Assembly (NCBI GenBank): GCA_034509425.1
Contig: JAVTVJ010000490.1
Span: forward strand, 124,001-188,000
Reading direction: 5' to 3'
Source: Eopsaltria australis
Lineage: Eukaryota; Chordata; Aves; Passeriformes; Petroicidae
DNA length: 64,000 nucleotides
How positions within the stretch are numbered: position 1 is the first letter of the stretch; the number at the start of each line of letters is the position of its first letter. This document shows positions 26,951 to 38,200 of the stretch, in pieces. Position numbers and translations under genes: made by a program. Under the pieces are notes generated by a model. The model made no database searches and was not told where the DNA came from. It saw only the letters and a program-made list of their open reading frames with translations.

Positions 26951-27867
26951 GAATGGGCTGGGAGGGACCATCTGCCAGAACATCTACAGCTGATCCAGGT
27001 GGGATTCCTTTAAAAAACATGGAAACTCAGCAAGGGGAGTCTGCTGTGCCCTTCATCTCGTTTTTACACTGAGAGTCTAAAATGGATTGGGTAAATCACA
27101 CCTCAAAATGACCTGCTCTTCTCTTTTGTCCTTAAAGACAGCCTGGGTTGACTGGACTGAATTTAGGCATCTACCTCTTAGACTACTAAATATTGTCAGA
27201 TAAATCCCATCTCTTTTCACATTCCTAGATGGCAAAAAGGGTGAAAGTTTTATTCTTCTTTAAAAAAATAAAAACATGAGACACACAGTTCCTCTGCCAG
27301 ACATCTCTTCAGCAGGAAAAAAATGAGAAGTGGCCAACAAAAGGGATCCCCAGGATGTTTTTCTGAAGTAGATGAGTAATGTATTTTGATTTTTAATGTT
27401 TTCTGCATTTCCTGCTTAAAAATACTAGTGCAGATTTCACATTAATAAAAATGAAACAAAATGGGTGCTTTGGAATCATATAGAATGAAGCATGTGTTCA
27501 GCACTGATCATGGGAGTGGGTCAATCTGGTTCCCACAGCTGGTGTGGACTGTAGTCCAAAGATGCAACAACCCTTCAGAAACATTACAGAGACTCTAAAA
27601 TCAGTGAAATTAAAATGTTCATTTTCAATAGTGTCAGTATTTCCAAAATGTTCCGCCTAGCCTTGGGTATGAAAGTAATAGTAAGTTGCTTTTGCCAATG
27701 CCTGCATTGTTGCAGCCCTTTTTTTACCAGGAGGGAATTGCAAAAGCTATTTGCAGTCAGAACTGGAATGAGAGTTTTAATCCCCTGTATAAAACATAAG
27801 AGCTTTGGAGTTTGTGATGGTGGAATGTGGAAAATATTTCCATTAACAGTCATCTAGCCATAAAATT

Positions 27868-27999
27868 TTCTTCCTTTCCCTTTCCTTTCCTTTCCTTTCC
27901 TTTCCTTTCCTTTCCTTTCCTTTCCTTTCCTTTCCTTTCCTTTCCTTTCCTTTCCTTTCCTTTCCTTTCCTTTCCTTCCTTCTCTCCCTTCCTCCCCTA
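27868..27999 (+). repeat. (TTTCC)n pyrimidine tract
   Basis: About 22 near-perfect TTTCC units followed by a degenerate CT-rich end. The coding-like frames on both strands are repeat artefacts. Confidence 0.97.
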
Positions 28000-28375
28000 T
28001 CCACAAAAAAAATCCACTTTTTTTTCCTTTAATAAACCCTAGAGATAGCCAACCAGAACCCATCTTCACTTCTGGTCCTGCTTTTACCAAAACTGATCCT
28101 CCCAGGGGTCATTACAAACCTACAAAGTTTTCTCTCAAAATTCCATTGAAATTTATTTAAATAGCATAAAATCCCTAAGGAAACAAAATAACAGGGAACT
28201 GCTGAGGTTTTGTCACACTGTGATTTTCAGAGCTGACACCATAAATGTGTTCACCACTGCCACCATTAAGTGACCATGGGGACACTGTGAATGAATCTCC
28301 TAGAGCTGAGCAGCCAAGCAGCTGTGGCACTAAGCCCAGGCCAGCTGTTAATTTTTTTTTTTTTTTCTTGGCATC

Positions 28376-28876
28376 TCAGGTGTATTTAAAGCTTGAATTG
28401 AGCTCTGTACAACCACAACAACCCTGCTGCCTGCACTGAGCTCCAGGCTTTTGCTCCAACCCCACATTTTCTGCATGTGGGGATGCAACCTGAGAGAGCC
28501 CTGCCCCTGGCAGGAGCTGCTTTAGCTCAAACACCAGCTCTGAGGCTCTGATGAATCCACCCAAATGATTCAGCCTTTGCTTTGGCAACTTTGCCATCTG
28601 CTGCTTCTCCAGACCAAGGGGGATGGCCTCATCCCCTCCCAGACACTCCACCAGCAATGCAAGGCATTCCACAGGGAGTGCAATGTATTCCCACCGTGCC
28701 TGGATTTGCCTTCTTCTGCCGTGGAAAATCATCAAGACCCTGAGGGTCGGCTCCAGAGTAGCTGGAAAAGTGAAGTGACACATCTTCCACTTGGCTCTGT
28801 CACCAGTGTCCTTGAAATCAGCTCCCAGGCTGCCTGCTGGGTGGTCCAGGAGCCTCTGGATTCTATTCAGGGATGA
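28376..28876. other. GC-richer island, open on both strands, unknown
   Basis: A 135-codon minus frame (28376-28783) and a 103-codon plus frame (28565-28876) overlap in sequence richer in GC than its surroundings. No domain is recognisable, and acceptor and donor sites are not convincing. It could be an old repeat or a decayed gene fragment. Confidence 0.3.
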
Positions 28877-29033
28877 GTAGGAGCTCCAGCCTTGCCTGAA
28901 TCCACACTTGGAATCTTACAGCCTGTACAAGGCTTGGCAGGTTGGCCTCAAGAACTCCTTGGGCTCACTCTACCAAGAATTGTCGAGCGTGTCACTGACC
29001 CAACCTTCCAGAGGGACTTCCAGGTGCTTTTGC

Positions 29034-29092
29034 AATCATAAAATTGTCTGGGTTGGAAAAGACACCTAAATCATTGAGTCCAACCCAGGCAA
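29034..29092 (-). mobile_element. Short CR1-like 3'-end remnant
   Basis: 'tcataaaattgtctgggttg' and 'cattgagtccaacccaggc'. About 60 bp only. Confidence 0.55.
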
Positions 29093-29281
29093 GCAGCAAT
29101 AGGGAAAAAAAGATGTAATGTCCTGGCTGTAGGATGGATGGTGGAGTTCACTGCTATGGAATGCTGAGGGTGACACTGGAAAGGAAATGGAATAATTGGA
29201 ACATCTTAGTTGGGGTGTGCTGAGGGAATCCGGCAAAAGGAGAATCCTGTTCCAGAGGGATGGGGTCTGGGAAGGTGCCGG

Positions 29282-29295
29282 CTGCCATCTAGTGG
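29282..29295 (-). promoter_or_regulatory. CTCF-like motif
   Basis: On the minus strand the bases read CCACTAGATGGCAG, a full match to the core consensus CCASYAGRKGGCRS. It lies about 6 kb beyond the 3' end of GHRHR, where an insulator between GHRHR and its neighbour would be reasonable. Motif evidence only. Confidence 0.4.
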
Positions 29296-30471
29296 AGTAG
29301 GGACGTGTCTTTTGACTAAAATAAATATATAAATAGCACATATCAGTGAATCAATCTGTGATCTGTAGGATAAATTGCGTCTTTACTCGAGAAAAAGTCA
29401 TAAAAAATAAAGTAGCCCAGACAGAAGTGAAACACATTGTAATGGCAGGAAACAGGGGATGAAAGATGAGGAGGTAAAAGGACCCCTTGTCACTGCTTCT
29501 GGAATAGTTCGAGTCCTCCCTCTCACCTCCGTGGGAAACCACACGAGGGTTTTCATTCAAACTAAAGAAATTCAGAGTAATCCGATGGAATTTCAGTTCC
29601 CCCACTCCAGTTTGTGGTCTACTCTTTGCTCTTTGCAACACAGCTGCACCTTTTTTGCTGGGAAAGGGGGCAGATGTTTCAATTGAAAGTTGACTTCGGG
29701 ACTTTCTGATGAGCACTTTGTTCACGCTGTTCATTGCTGATGATGGTCAAGCCTCACATTCAGAGAAGAAGGGAAGCCTAGGGCAGGCATGTGATCTGCT
29801 TCCCAGATTCCCACTTGTGACTGGCATTTTCCAAATTTTCCATCCATTTCTCCAACCTTGTCCTGAGCCCACTTAGACTTTGCATATCTGGCAATGCTTT
29901 CAGTGTTGGGCAGGGTGTGAGGGAACTTTTCAAGGAAAAACCCTCTCACTTCCACACGGACACTGATCATTTTCCTTTAAAATGCTTTCATTTTCCCTTG
30001 AGGGATTTTATTTTTTCTCTGTAGGTCCCACTGGCTAAGAAAGCACAGTTAACACAGAATAACCAGAATATTTTGTGGTTGTTTTCTCATCAAGCTGATT
30101 TGGACTCAGAGCTCTGTTTTACACATTGTCATTATCTGTTCAGTCAGGAGATGGAGAAAATCCTTAGCCTGTTAAGGCACTCTGTGGATTAGGTGTGGAT
30201 ACTTCTCTAGTTTCTAAAATCCCTTCAAATCATAAGAAATTAACTTTATTACAAAAATCAGGTGTTTCTACAGTTTCCTGTAGAGTTAATCTGCTGGAAC
30301 ATGGGGTTTTTCTGGTTGGAAACCTGAGTTATGAAAATAAAGCTTGTGCTTAGGAAGGGGAGGAGAGGCACTACCTCACCTTCTCAGCATTTCCTATGCT
30401 TGTTTTAGCTAAAACAGCTGGACATAAATCCCATTTCCATTTTAAAAGTGTGGTTTTTAGTTAGTCCTGAA

Positions 30472-30555
30472 CCACAGAATCCTAGAATGAGTTGGAAGGG
30501 ACCTTAAAGATCATTTAATTCCAAGCCCTGCCATGGGCAGGGACACCTTCCATAG
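30472..30555 (-). mobile_element. CR1 LINE 3' fragment, short
   Basis: 'ccacagaatcctagaatgag' and 'ccatgggcagggacaccttc'. Truncated after about 85 bp. Confidence 0.85.
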
Positions 30556-33500
30556 ACCAACTCTGCACGTGCCCAGCTACAACACAGATAAAATGGTGTG
30601 AAAAGTTAACTCAGTGTAGCAGGGGAAATAAAGAAACACAGATTCATAGCAGACATCTGTGTTAAAGCAATTAAAGATTTATTGTATGTGTTCCTGTCTC
30701 TTTAAGAAATGTATTTATTGTCTGCTTTGACACAAGGGTTTTGTTCAGTCACATCCAAAATGACAGGAAAATCCTCTTGCTCCATAAAATTACAAGTAAT
30801 ATTTGAACATTCTTTTTTCATACTGTTAAATTTTAATGTATACTCAAATATATATTAAAATATATGTTTAAAATTGATGGCATTTGAAGCAAAATGTAGT
30901 AGAAATAAACATTCATTTAATTTATGTCACAATATATGACCATGATGTATTTTTATTTGCAGCTAAACAACATTACGTTCTGCAAGCCCAAAAATCATGA
31001 AATATTCATAGAAACCACAATTCTCTTTTTCATTTAAAGTTCTTTAGATATAGGATTTTCACAGTGTGCCATAAAATCATTTCCACTTACCAAAAACTCC
31101 CCCATCATTCTGACGTATTTTGCAGTGGGCAGGACCTGATAAAAAGCTTTGTCCTTTAGGGATAATGGCAGAATTTAAGAGTACCACATTAATATCTTAA
31201 TTTAATAACACCAGAGCACAATTCAAGCCAGACAGTGATGGTGCAAATGTAATTGTGTCTCTTGCTATCAAATTTTTGATCTCAATTTCAGTTTCCAGAG
31301 CTCTCCCTGATCAGCAGGGAACAGCACCATCGTAATTAAAGGATGTTCCAGTCTTGTTCCCAACCCATTAAAGACAGTAAGTGACATCTCCTTTTTCCTA
31401 CAGGTACCTACAGGCATCACAGCAGATCTGGGATCTTACATGGAAGGATTTCAGGCACAAATTGGTTCAGATGACAATTTTTTCCAATAGAATTTTCATT
31501 ATAATAATCAATCTAAAGGCATTTTGGGCCACTATTAATATTTTTATGTTTTCTCTTCTCTACAGTGTCCTGCTTCAAGGTCAGTGACATCATTGTAGGG
31601 CATCCCTTGAAAGAGGTACCAAGGGTTTCCTGTACCAGAGCTTGAATCATAATTCAAATAAAACCAAGTATTGAACAGCTGTCCTTGCTTCACTGAAATC
31701 TGAAATTATTTCATGGTGTAAAAACAATATTAGTGACCTCTCCTTGATGTCGGATAAAGACACAAGAACAAGGAGTGGTCATTATAGGATACACTGTTTA
31801 ATTTTGTTAATATAAAATAAATACTGTTAGTAAGAGAGAATTTGCCATTTAAATGAACAGTTATAGTGTGTGGGGAAGCATGTAAGGCGCTAAGGAAGAC
31901 AGAAAAAATCAGTGTAAAACAGTTATTGCTTGATGGAGGGAAGATAAAAAAGTGATAACAAAACAAATGGGCAAAAGCCCAACAGAAAATGCCACCTGAA
32001 TGTGAATGTAGAAGAAATTAATCAAATGCTCCCACAAAAAAATGGGATATTTCCATTAAAAAAAAACTAATTGGAAGATACTGCTTAATTTTAGGTATCT
32101 GGCAGATGTTTTTGAGGGTAGGGGGAGAAAAGTTAATTAAAATCATACAATTAATTGTGATATTAATCACTAAGGTTGAAACCAAGTGACTTAACTTGCA
32201 CCTAAACTGGCAGAAACTTAAAATTAACACCTAAAACTGATTATTTTTCTTTCTGCAACCTGAAGTGAGATCAGGTCAAGCTCCCATGTCATGAAGTTCC
32301 TTTTAATTTCTGTCTCTACTTCATTGCATTGTAAACCCTGTAGCAATTTGCACACCCTGGGAATGATTCTCTATCTCCAGCTCAGTTTTTCATTGCTCTG
32401 GCCCTACTTCAAGTGAAAGTAAATCACACTTAGCCACATTTATTCTTCAAAGGTTAAGGAGTTTCTGCTGCCTGTGCTTTTCATACTTGTGTTATCAAAA
32501 CCTTGCATGTGACAGACAAGAACTCTTAGAAAAATAATTTTATGTAATAATTTTGCACATGCTCCTAAACTCATGCAAAGACCAGTAAAAATAATCTAAA
32601 TTCAATGTAATTCCCATCCTGAAAAGCTGAATTGCTTAAGTTTTTGAGTTCTGCTCAATATTTTATATTCAATATACAATTTGGTAAAAATGTAATGCAA
32701 TCCTAATCCCCAGGTCATGCATTGTCATAACTGATATTAATACTCTAATTAAATAGTTTGAGTCATATCTTGTGATTTTAACCACTTTTGCTTCCAGTTC
32801 CAGCCATCCCTGAGGAAAATATTCCCTGTATAGTATATATTTTTATATACTATATGGGGAATATTTTAATACAGATTTATTTCAGGAAGGGATAAAATGA
32901 TATCTTTAAGATTCCTGCTCTTTTTCATGCTAGAAAAAGCCGTGACGTTTGGAGAAGGACAAAGACTCAGTGTGTAATAACCATATTTAGGTGAAAATGG
33001 AAGCCAAATACTTGTGCCAATTATAGAAAATACAGACTCAGTGGAAATTTTTTGGGCAGACCAACTATTTTTGATGCAGAGGGATTTGGGATCAATCCCT
33101 TAATCCAGACTTCTCTAAAAGCAGAGAACAAGTGCCCTGAGAAGTCTCTGTGTTTATGTGCCTTCATATCTGTTATTAACCCATCCTTTTAATGTCAGAG
33201 TCATCATGGAAACACCATTTCAGAATTTCAGGACCTAATTACAATCCAGGAAATCCATTTGATACAGTTAAGACTTACAAGAGTCTTAATATCACACTTT
33301 AAAACGCTGTTTTAGACAGGGAGACCAGAAAGTGCCATCACACATTCAGAAATAAGCTGAGCCTCACGATGGTTGATCTGTTCAGCAGAAGAAAGCATTT
33401 TATTTGGTTTTTATTGCATTTTCTCTTATACTTTTAGAGCATGATGGTGTTCACGGTAAATTTGCTGATTTTCACTGCAGCAGCGATGCAGCAGCTGCAA

Positions 33501-34847
33501 GAAATTTTCTATCTAAACATTTATGGGTAAAATTTATCTGCCTTTTCTTGTTTATTAACCCAGGCTCTGTTTTAGCCGATAGAGATCATGATTTTTGGGA
33601 GGCTGAAAAACGTTCACCTCAGGAAAGAGCTCATGTTTACTGGTTATGCCCCTTTTCCACCAAAGCTGGATGCTGTGGGACACTGAAACCCATGTGAAGG
33701 CTTCTCTCTGCTAGTCTCTCACTCTCCACCCAGATCACTTTGAATTCTTCTGGGTAATGGAAGGAAACCAGTAAAAACAGTATCTTGGGCTTCACATTGT
33801 AAAATGTGTTCTGAGGAGTCACTTCAGAACTGGAAATAAACACTTTCTGCCACCCTCAGCTCTGAATCCAGCCATTGCTGTAATTTTCACAGGTAGAAGA
33901 ATAACAAGGAAAAAAAACCCACTTTTTCTTTTCTTTTCCTTTTTAACTGGAAGAGGAAAATGCCTCCTGGGCAGTCAGTTTTTGTACAAAAACTAGGTGA
34001 AGCAACATCCCACTTGTTCAAGTTAGCTGTAATTACCTGCATACAGCAAAGGGGAATTTCTGGTTTTTATCAGACTTGACATCTCACTGGAATGTTCAGA
34101 TGAGGAGTTCAAAGTGTCTTGATGTACTGATCCTCACTACCTGGTACAGCTTAGCTTTCTTCACTCCTTTCCGAGCCCTGATGTTCCCATCAAAAATTTA
34201 ATCAATCTTTTAATCTTTTAATGGTTACAATCACCATTGTGGAAAAAACCCAAAAACAAGACGAAACAAAACCACTCAAGTACAAACACTGGGTATCCAA
34301 GTTTATTTTCAAGCTTCTGAATGTTTTACATCACTGGAGAGCAAAAACAGTCACACATAAGAAAATATTTAGCAGTATTCCCAGCAGTCTCCTGGTCCAT
34401 CTCCTGGGGGTCTCATTCTCTTTTCTGTGCAAAAGTTGGCTTTTCTTTTTCATTTCCTTGCAAAGAATTTCCTTATTGGTTATCAGATGGAGCCTTGGCC
34501 TTCCCAGTGCCTCCCTTTCCTGCTACTTGGCCGTCAGAAATTTTCTAACCTGTAACTCCTGAAATAACATCAGAACCTGCGAGTGTTTTATTGTGAACTT
34601 CAGTAACAAAAAGATTCAGAGAGACAATGTAAATAGACAACATAAAAGGACGTTTTTAGTCATTATGTTGGAGTTTAGTGAGAATTTTGGTTTCTTTTTT
34701 GCATATCTGCAGAATCGTAACATGGAACAAAGCTTGAACAAGCTGGATAGACTCCAGTTCCTGTAGAATGAGGATTGAATTCTGGTTTCCAGAGGTGGTC
34801 ACCTATGGAGTCACTGGAGGGTGCTACTGGTGTCCATTCCTAAGTGC
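30556..34847. other. AT-rich DNA at the 3' side of GHRHR
   Basis: No exon or repeat family seen other than the hairpin at 32816-32867. I searched it for ADCYAP1R1 first exons and found none. Confidence 0.5.
32816..32867 (+). repeat. Near-perfect 24-bp inverted repeat with 4-nt loop
   Basis: Arms 32816-32839 and 32844-32867 are separated by TTTT. They differ only at two adjacent positions, which in a plus-strand RNA would form G-U and U-G wobbles, so the stem would be continuous. It could be a remnant of a MITE-type DNA transposon or a hairpin RNA source. The loop is short for a microRNA precursor. Confidence 0.6.
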
Positions 34848-35071
34848 TTTATTCTCTCTCAGTGAAAGTGTAGAAATGAACCAGAATAGGTGATTCTTAT
34901 GTTTGCTGTGATGTAGAGTTATCACTGAGAGGGTTATTTTGTGTATGGAAGGTCAGTCAGGGTTTAATCTTGTCCTGCAAAAAAGCCCCATGATCAGAAC
35001 TGTAGAAGTGAATCCTCCTCCAATTTCCACTGGGTAAACTACAATTGTTACATTTGATAAAATTTTGTGTG

Positions 35072-35077
35072 TTTATT
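35072..35077 (-). other. Candidate polyadenylation signal for GHRHR
   Basis: AATAAA on the minus strand (TTTATT on plus), about 54 nt after the GHRHR stop. This would give a very short 3' UTR. Another AATAAA lies at 34848-34853. Which one is used cannot be told from sequence. Confidence 0.35.
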
Positions 35078-35130
35078 GTTTGGGTTTTGGTTGGTTGGTT
35101 TTTTTTCCCCTCCAGGTCCTGAGGCCATTT

Positions 35131-35253
35131 TCAGCACACAGATGTGGTCATTTTCACCCCAGAGCTGGAAGGCACAGTCCACCTGGTTCTCCTCCACACT
35201 GGCACCAGTCCGTATCTCTTCCCGTGCCACCTCCGACCAATCTCCGTTTGCAC
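35131..35253 (-). CDS. GHRHR: GHRHR exon 13: cytoplasmic tail and stop
   Basis: 123 bp, residues 385-424 plus [23 protein letters not shown], then [10 protein letters not shown] and a C-terminal Ser-Val-Cys. The human tail begins VRTEISRKWHG, includes AWRTRAKWTTPS and ends SMC, so short length, WHG motif and terminal Cys are all kept. The acceptor is GAG after a T-rich tract. It lies 1.9 kb from exon 12, so it is easily missed. Confidence 0.93.
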   Translation of the reverse strand: MQTEIGRRWHGKRYGLVPVWRRTRWTVPSSSGVKMTTSVC

Positions 35254-38200
35254 CTCAGGAACAAAAGAAAAAGCTGTTTTGTGGGTGAATACTGCTGGGG
35301 AGCAGAGCAGTGGGAAAGAAACAGGACAGAAAGAGTGGCTAGGAAAGAATAAAGTTTTTAGATATCTCTGTACAAATTAGTTTTCATTTCAGCTGGTAGG
35401 GAGAAGCAGAATTCTGTCTCAGCATGGCCGTCTTTCTGCACTGACGAAAACTTCTCCTAAAGCTCTGAGCTTGAGTTCTCTAGCACAACGTAACATGTTC
35501 TCCATTACTAAAATAGCCTCTCAGCTTTTTTTTATATATCTTCTCAATTTTTTTAAACATTCCTTTTCATATTGATTCTACTATCAATCTCACTAACATT
35601 GCCTACACAATTAAACATATTTTCCCCACATTGCCTGCTCTTCCTCAGTTGCTAAGGGATCTTGTCTTGGTTCCATCTGCTTCTAGAAAATTATAATCTG
35701 CAGCAAGTTTCTTGATCAGCATTCACCAATTTGTGGCTGGGAAATAATGCATTGGAGATGGTGAGGGAAAAGCCAGCAGCAGTCAGGGGACGTTTGCTGC
35801 GTGTTGTTGACAGCTGTGTCATTTTATATCGTGTACTGGCATGTACACAGGAGCACAGAGTGGGTCCAGGCCACCCACTAAAGCCTCCTGTCACATCTGA
35901 TTCTTGTTAGGAACGTGCCTCCCCAGATGCTTAATAGGAAGGAAATTTCTGTGTTGAAGTGCTGGAGCTGGATGTGAAGCTGTGGTCTGTGGTTAGAAGA
36001 GATTAGGGTTTTTAAGAAAATAATGACAGGAGTCTTATCTAAACACCAGCATCAGTAGAGCAGCCAGTAATTCATGGCCAGAAACTCAACCAAAAGACTA
36101 AGAATTTTAATATATTTAAAAAGATTTAATTTAATATTTCAGAAATTTCTGACAGAATTTAGAAAGTTTGGCCCATGGTACATGTAGGTGATTAAATACT
36201 GTTTGAGAGCTTAATCAGACCTAGACTTTAAACTCGGAAAATGAAGATTAAGTCAATACAGCCCAGTGAATCTAGAATAATTATGGACAGGATTAATCTC
36301 CTAAGCACACTTTTGGCACTCCAGGGGATGCCCTTTCTGGAGAGGAGGGTGGGCATATGCAAAACAGGATTCTCCTTTTCAGGAGCTGCAGACAGAATAC
36401 AGTAGAGTCTTAGTCTGAAACTTAATCTCAGCCATATTCCAAAAAAAGCAATCTCAGCTACTCTGGAGTCAGAAAATGAAGGGAAATTCCTGAGTTTCAA
36501 CATATTCCAAAGTGTGGAGGATAAACATACATGTTTTCTGTGTAATTCATGCAAGATGCATTATTATCACATCTAGACTGTGTAAATGGACCTGGACACA
36601 GAATTAAAAGGACAGACTCTTCTCCCATCAACAGTAAAATTCTGATTTAAATATTCTAAACAGAAAACCAGATTTACCAACATGAAAAAATTCTAGGGTA
36701 CTTCATGAGACTACTGAAATTACTAAAAAATAATATTTCACTGTAGGGCAAAGCTCATGCATTTAAATTCTTTCCACTTTGAACATAGACCTTCAGTAAA
36801 TGGAGGTCTCTGCATCACTGAAGCAAGCTGTATTTTCAGATCTGGACTTAGCAGGGGTTTTCCAAGCCCTGCTATAGGACAAAAACATGCAGAGAGGATA
36901 AAAAGTACTTGATGGAATAGCAAAGTAGTAAAAGTTCATTTCTCCACTAGATGGCTTCATTCCCATGAAGATAATTGAAATGAAATTCATCAGCATTGTT
37001 ACCCATATTAACAGAAAGAAAATAATAAGAAAATGTAATAAGGAAAAGAAACAGAAAGATTTGATTTTCTGTTTGCATGAAACTTATCATTGACTATATA
37101 CTGGCCACTGAAAGCAATGTTTTAGAAGATTTATCTGATATAGTTTCCTTACCTCTTGGTTCAGGAAGCAGTAGAGAACTGCCACAATAAACCCCTGAAA
37201 AAGACCAGAAGGAAAAGTTTTGAGGGTCAACACAGTTTGAAAAAGCCACTTGCTTTATCAGCCTTCACGGTATGTGAATTTGTGAGTATTCCTAGAGGTG
37301 GGAGAGTTGCTAGAAATTGAAAGAAAATTTATGGATCTCCAATAAAGCTGAACAGCCACATAATGACCTTGTTAGTGGCATTTCATCAAAATCAGTTACA
37401 CGCTATGAATTCATAAATGTAATTGATGATTATGAAAGTGTGGTCCATTCTCCAGCCCAGCACACTGAGAGCTGATTCTTTATGCACTCTAAGGAATGTA
37501 AAACAGAGATTTCAGAAGGAGCTCACACAGCTTTCCAGCCCAATTCTGTGTCTTTGCAAAGTATCAGATGGGACCAAATTCTGAAATATTGAATATGTTT
37601 GTTAAGGTTCTGAGCTGAGATAAAACCAGGAAAATCCTAGGAGGTCAAAGGACCTCCATGACCAGATCCTGGCTCAACACCTCAATATGTTATTCTTTTA
37701 AATTATTTATTGAATTGTTCATTAACTCAGTGAAGGTCCCCTCACTGTCCAGAGGGTCAGGATTAAAGGGCAGGGTCTGTAGGGCAGGATTCAATTCTCA
37801 AGAGGAATGAACCAACACAAAACTCATGGGTTGTTGGTGATGCTCCCTGACAAGTGATCCCATCCCCATGGAACCATCCAGGGTGAGATCTGTTCCCCAT
37901 GAGAGGTTTGCTGGCATTCCTAGAGCTGCTGCTCGTGGGCTGAGGGGCAGCATAGGGAAAGGGAGGGAAGCAAAGGGAAATTGGGTCCTGCCCGGCTCTT
38001 AACTCAGGGAGCAAAACCACCTGGAGGGAACAGCAGAGCAGGAGATTTTCTTGTTGGCATCAAACTCCCCAAGCTCTCCATGCCCTGTGTGCCAATCCAG
38101 AGCAGTGAGGGGCATCAAACCAATATTTGCAGGAGGGAAAGGGATGTGGCATTCCTTGGGACAGTAGCCTGTGTGGGGCTGGTACACGCACCAGACACTG

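Noticed and set aside
27827..28090. Frames of repeated FPFLS or KGKER residues
   Set aside because: Direct translation of the TTTCC microsatellite.
36228..36554. Minus-strand frame with VAEI...W resembling the start of the GHRHR tail
   Set aside because: The acceptor gives the wrong phase and an immediate stop. The true tail exon was found at 35131-35253 with a full match.
36944..36957. Second CTCF-like motif
   Set aside because: Two mismatches in the last positions of the core, so not listed as a feature and mentioned only with the better site.
36793..36996. Minus frame containing RAWKTPAK, similar to AWRTRAK of the human GHRHR tail
   Set aside because: No splice site joins it in frame to exon 12, and exon 13 contains the real RRTRW motif.
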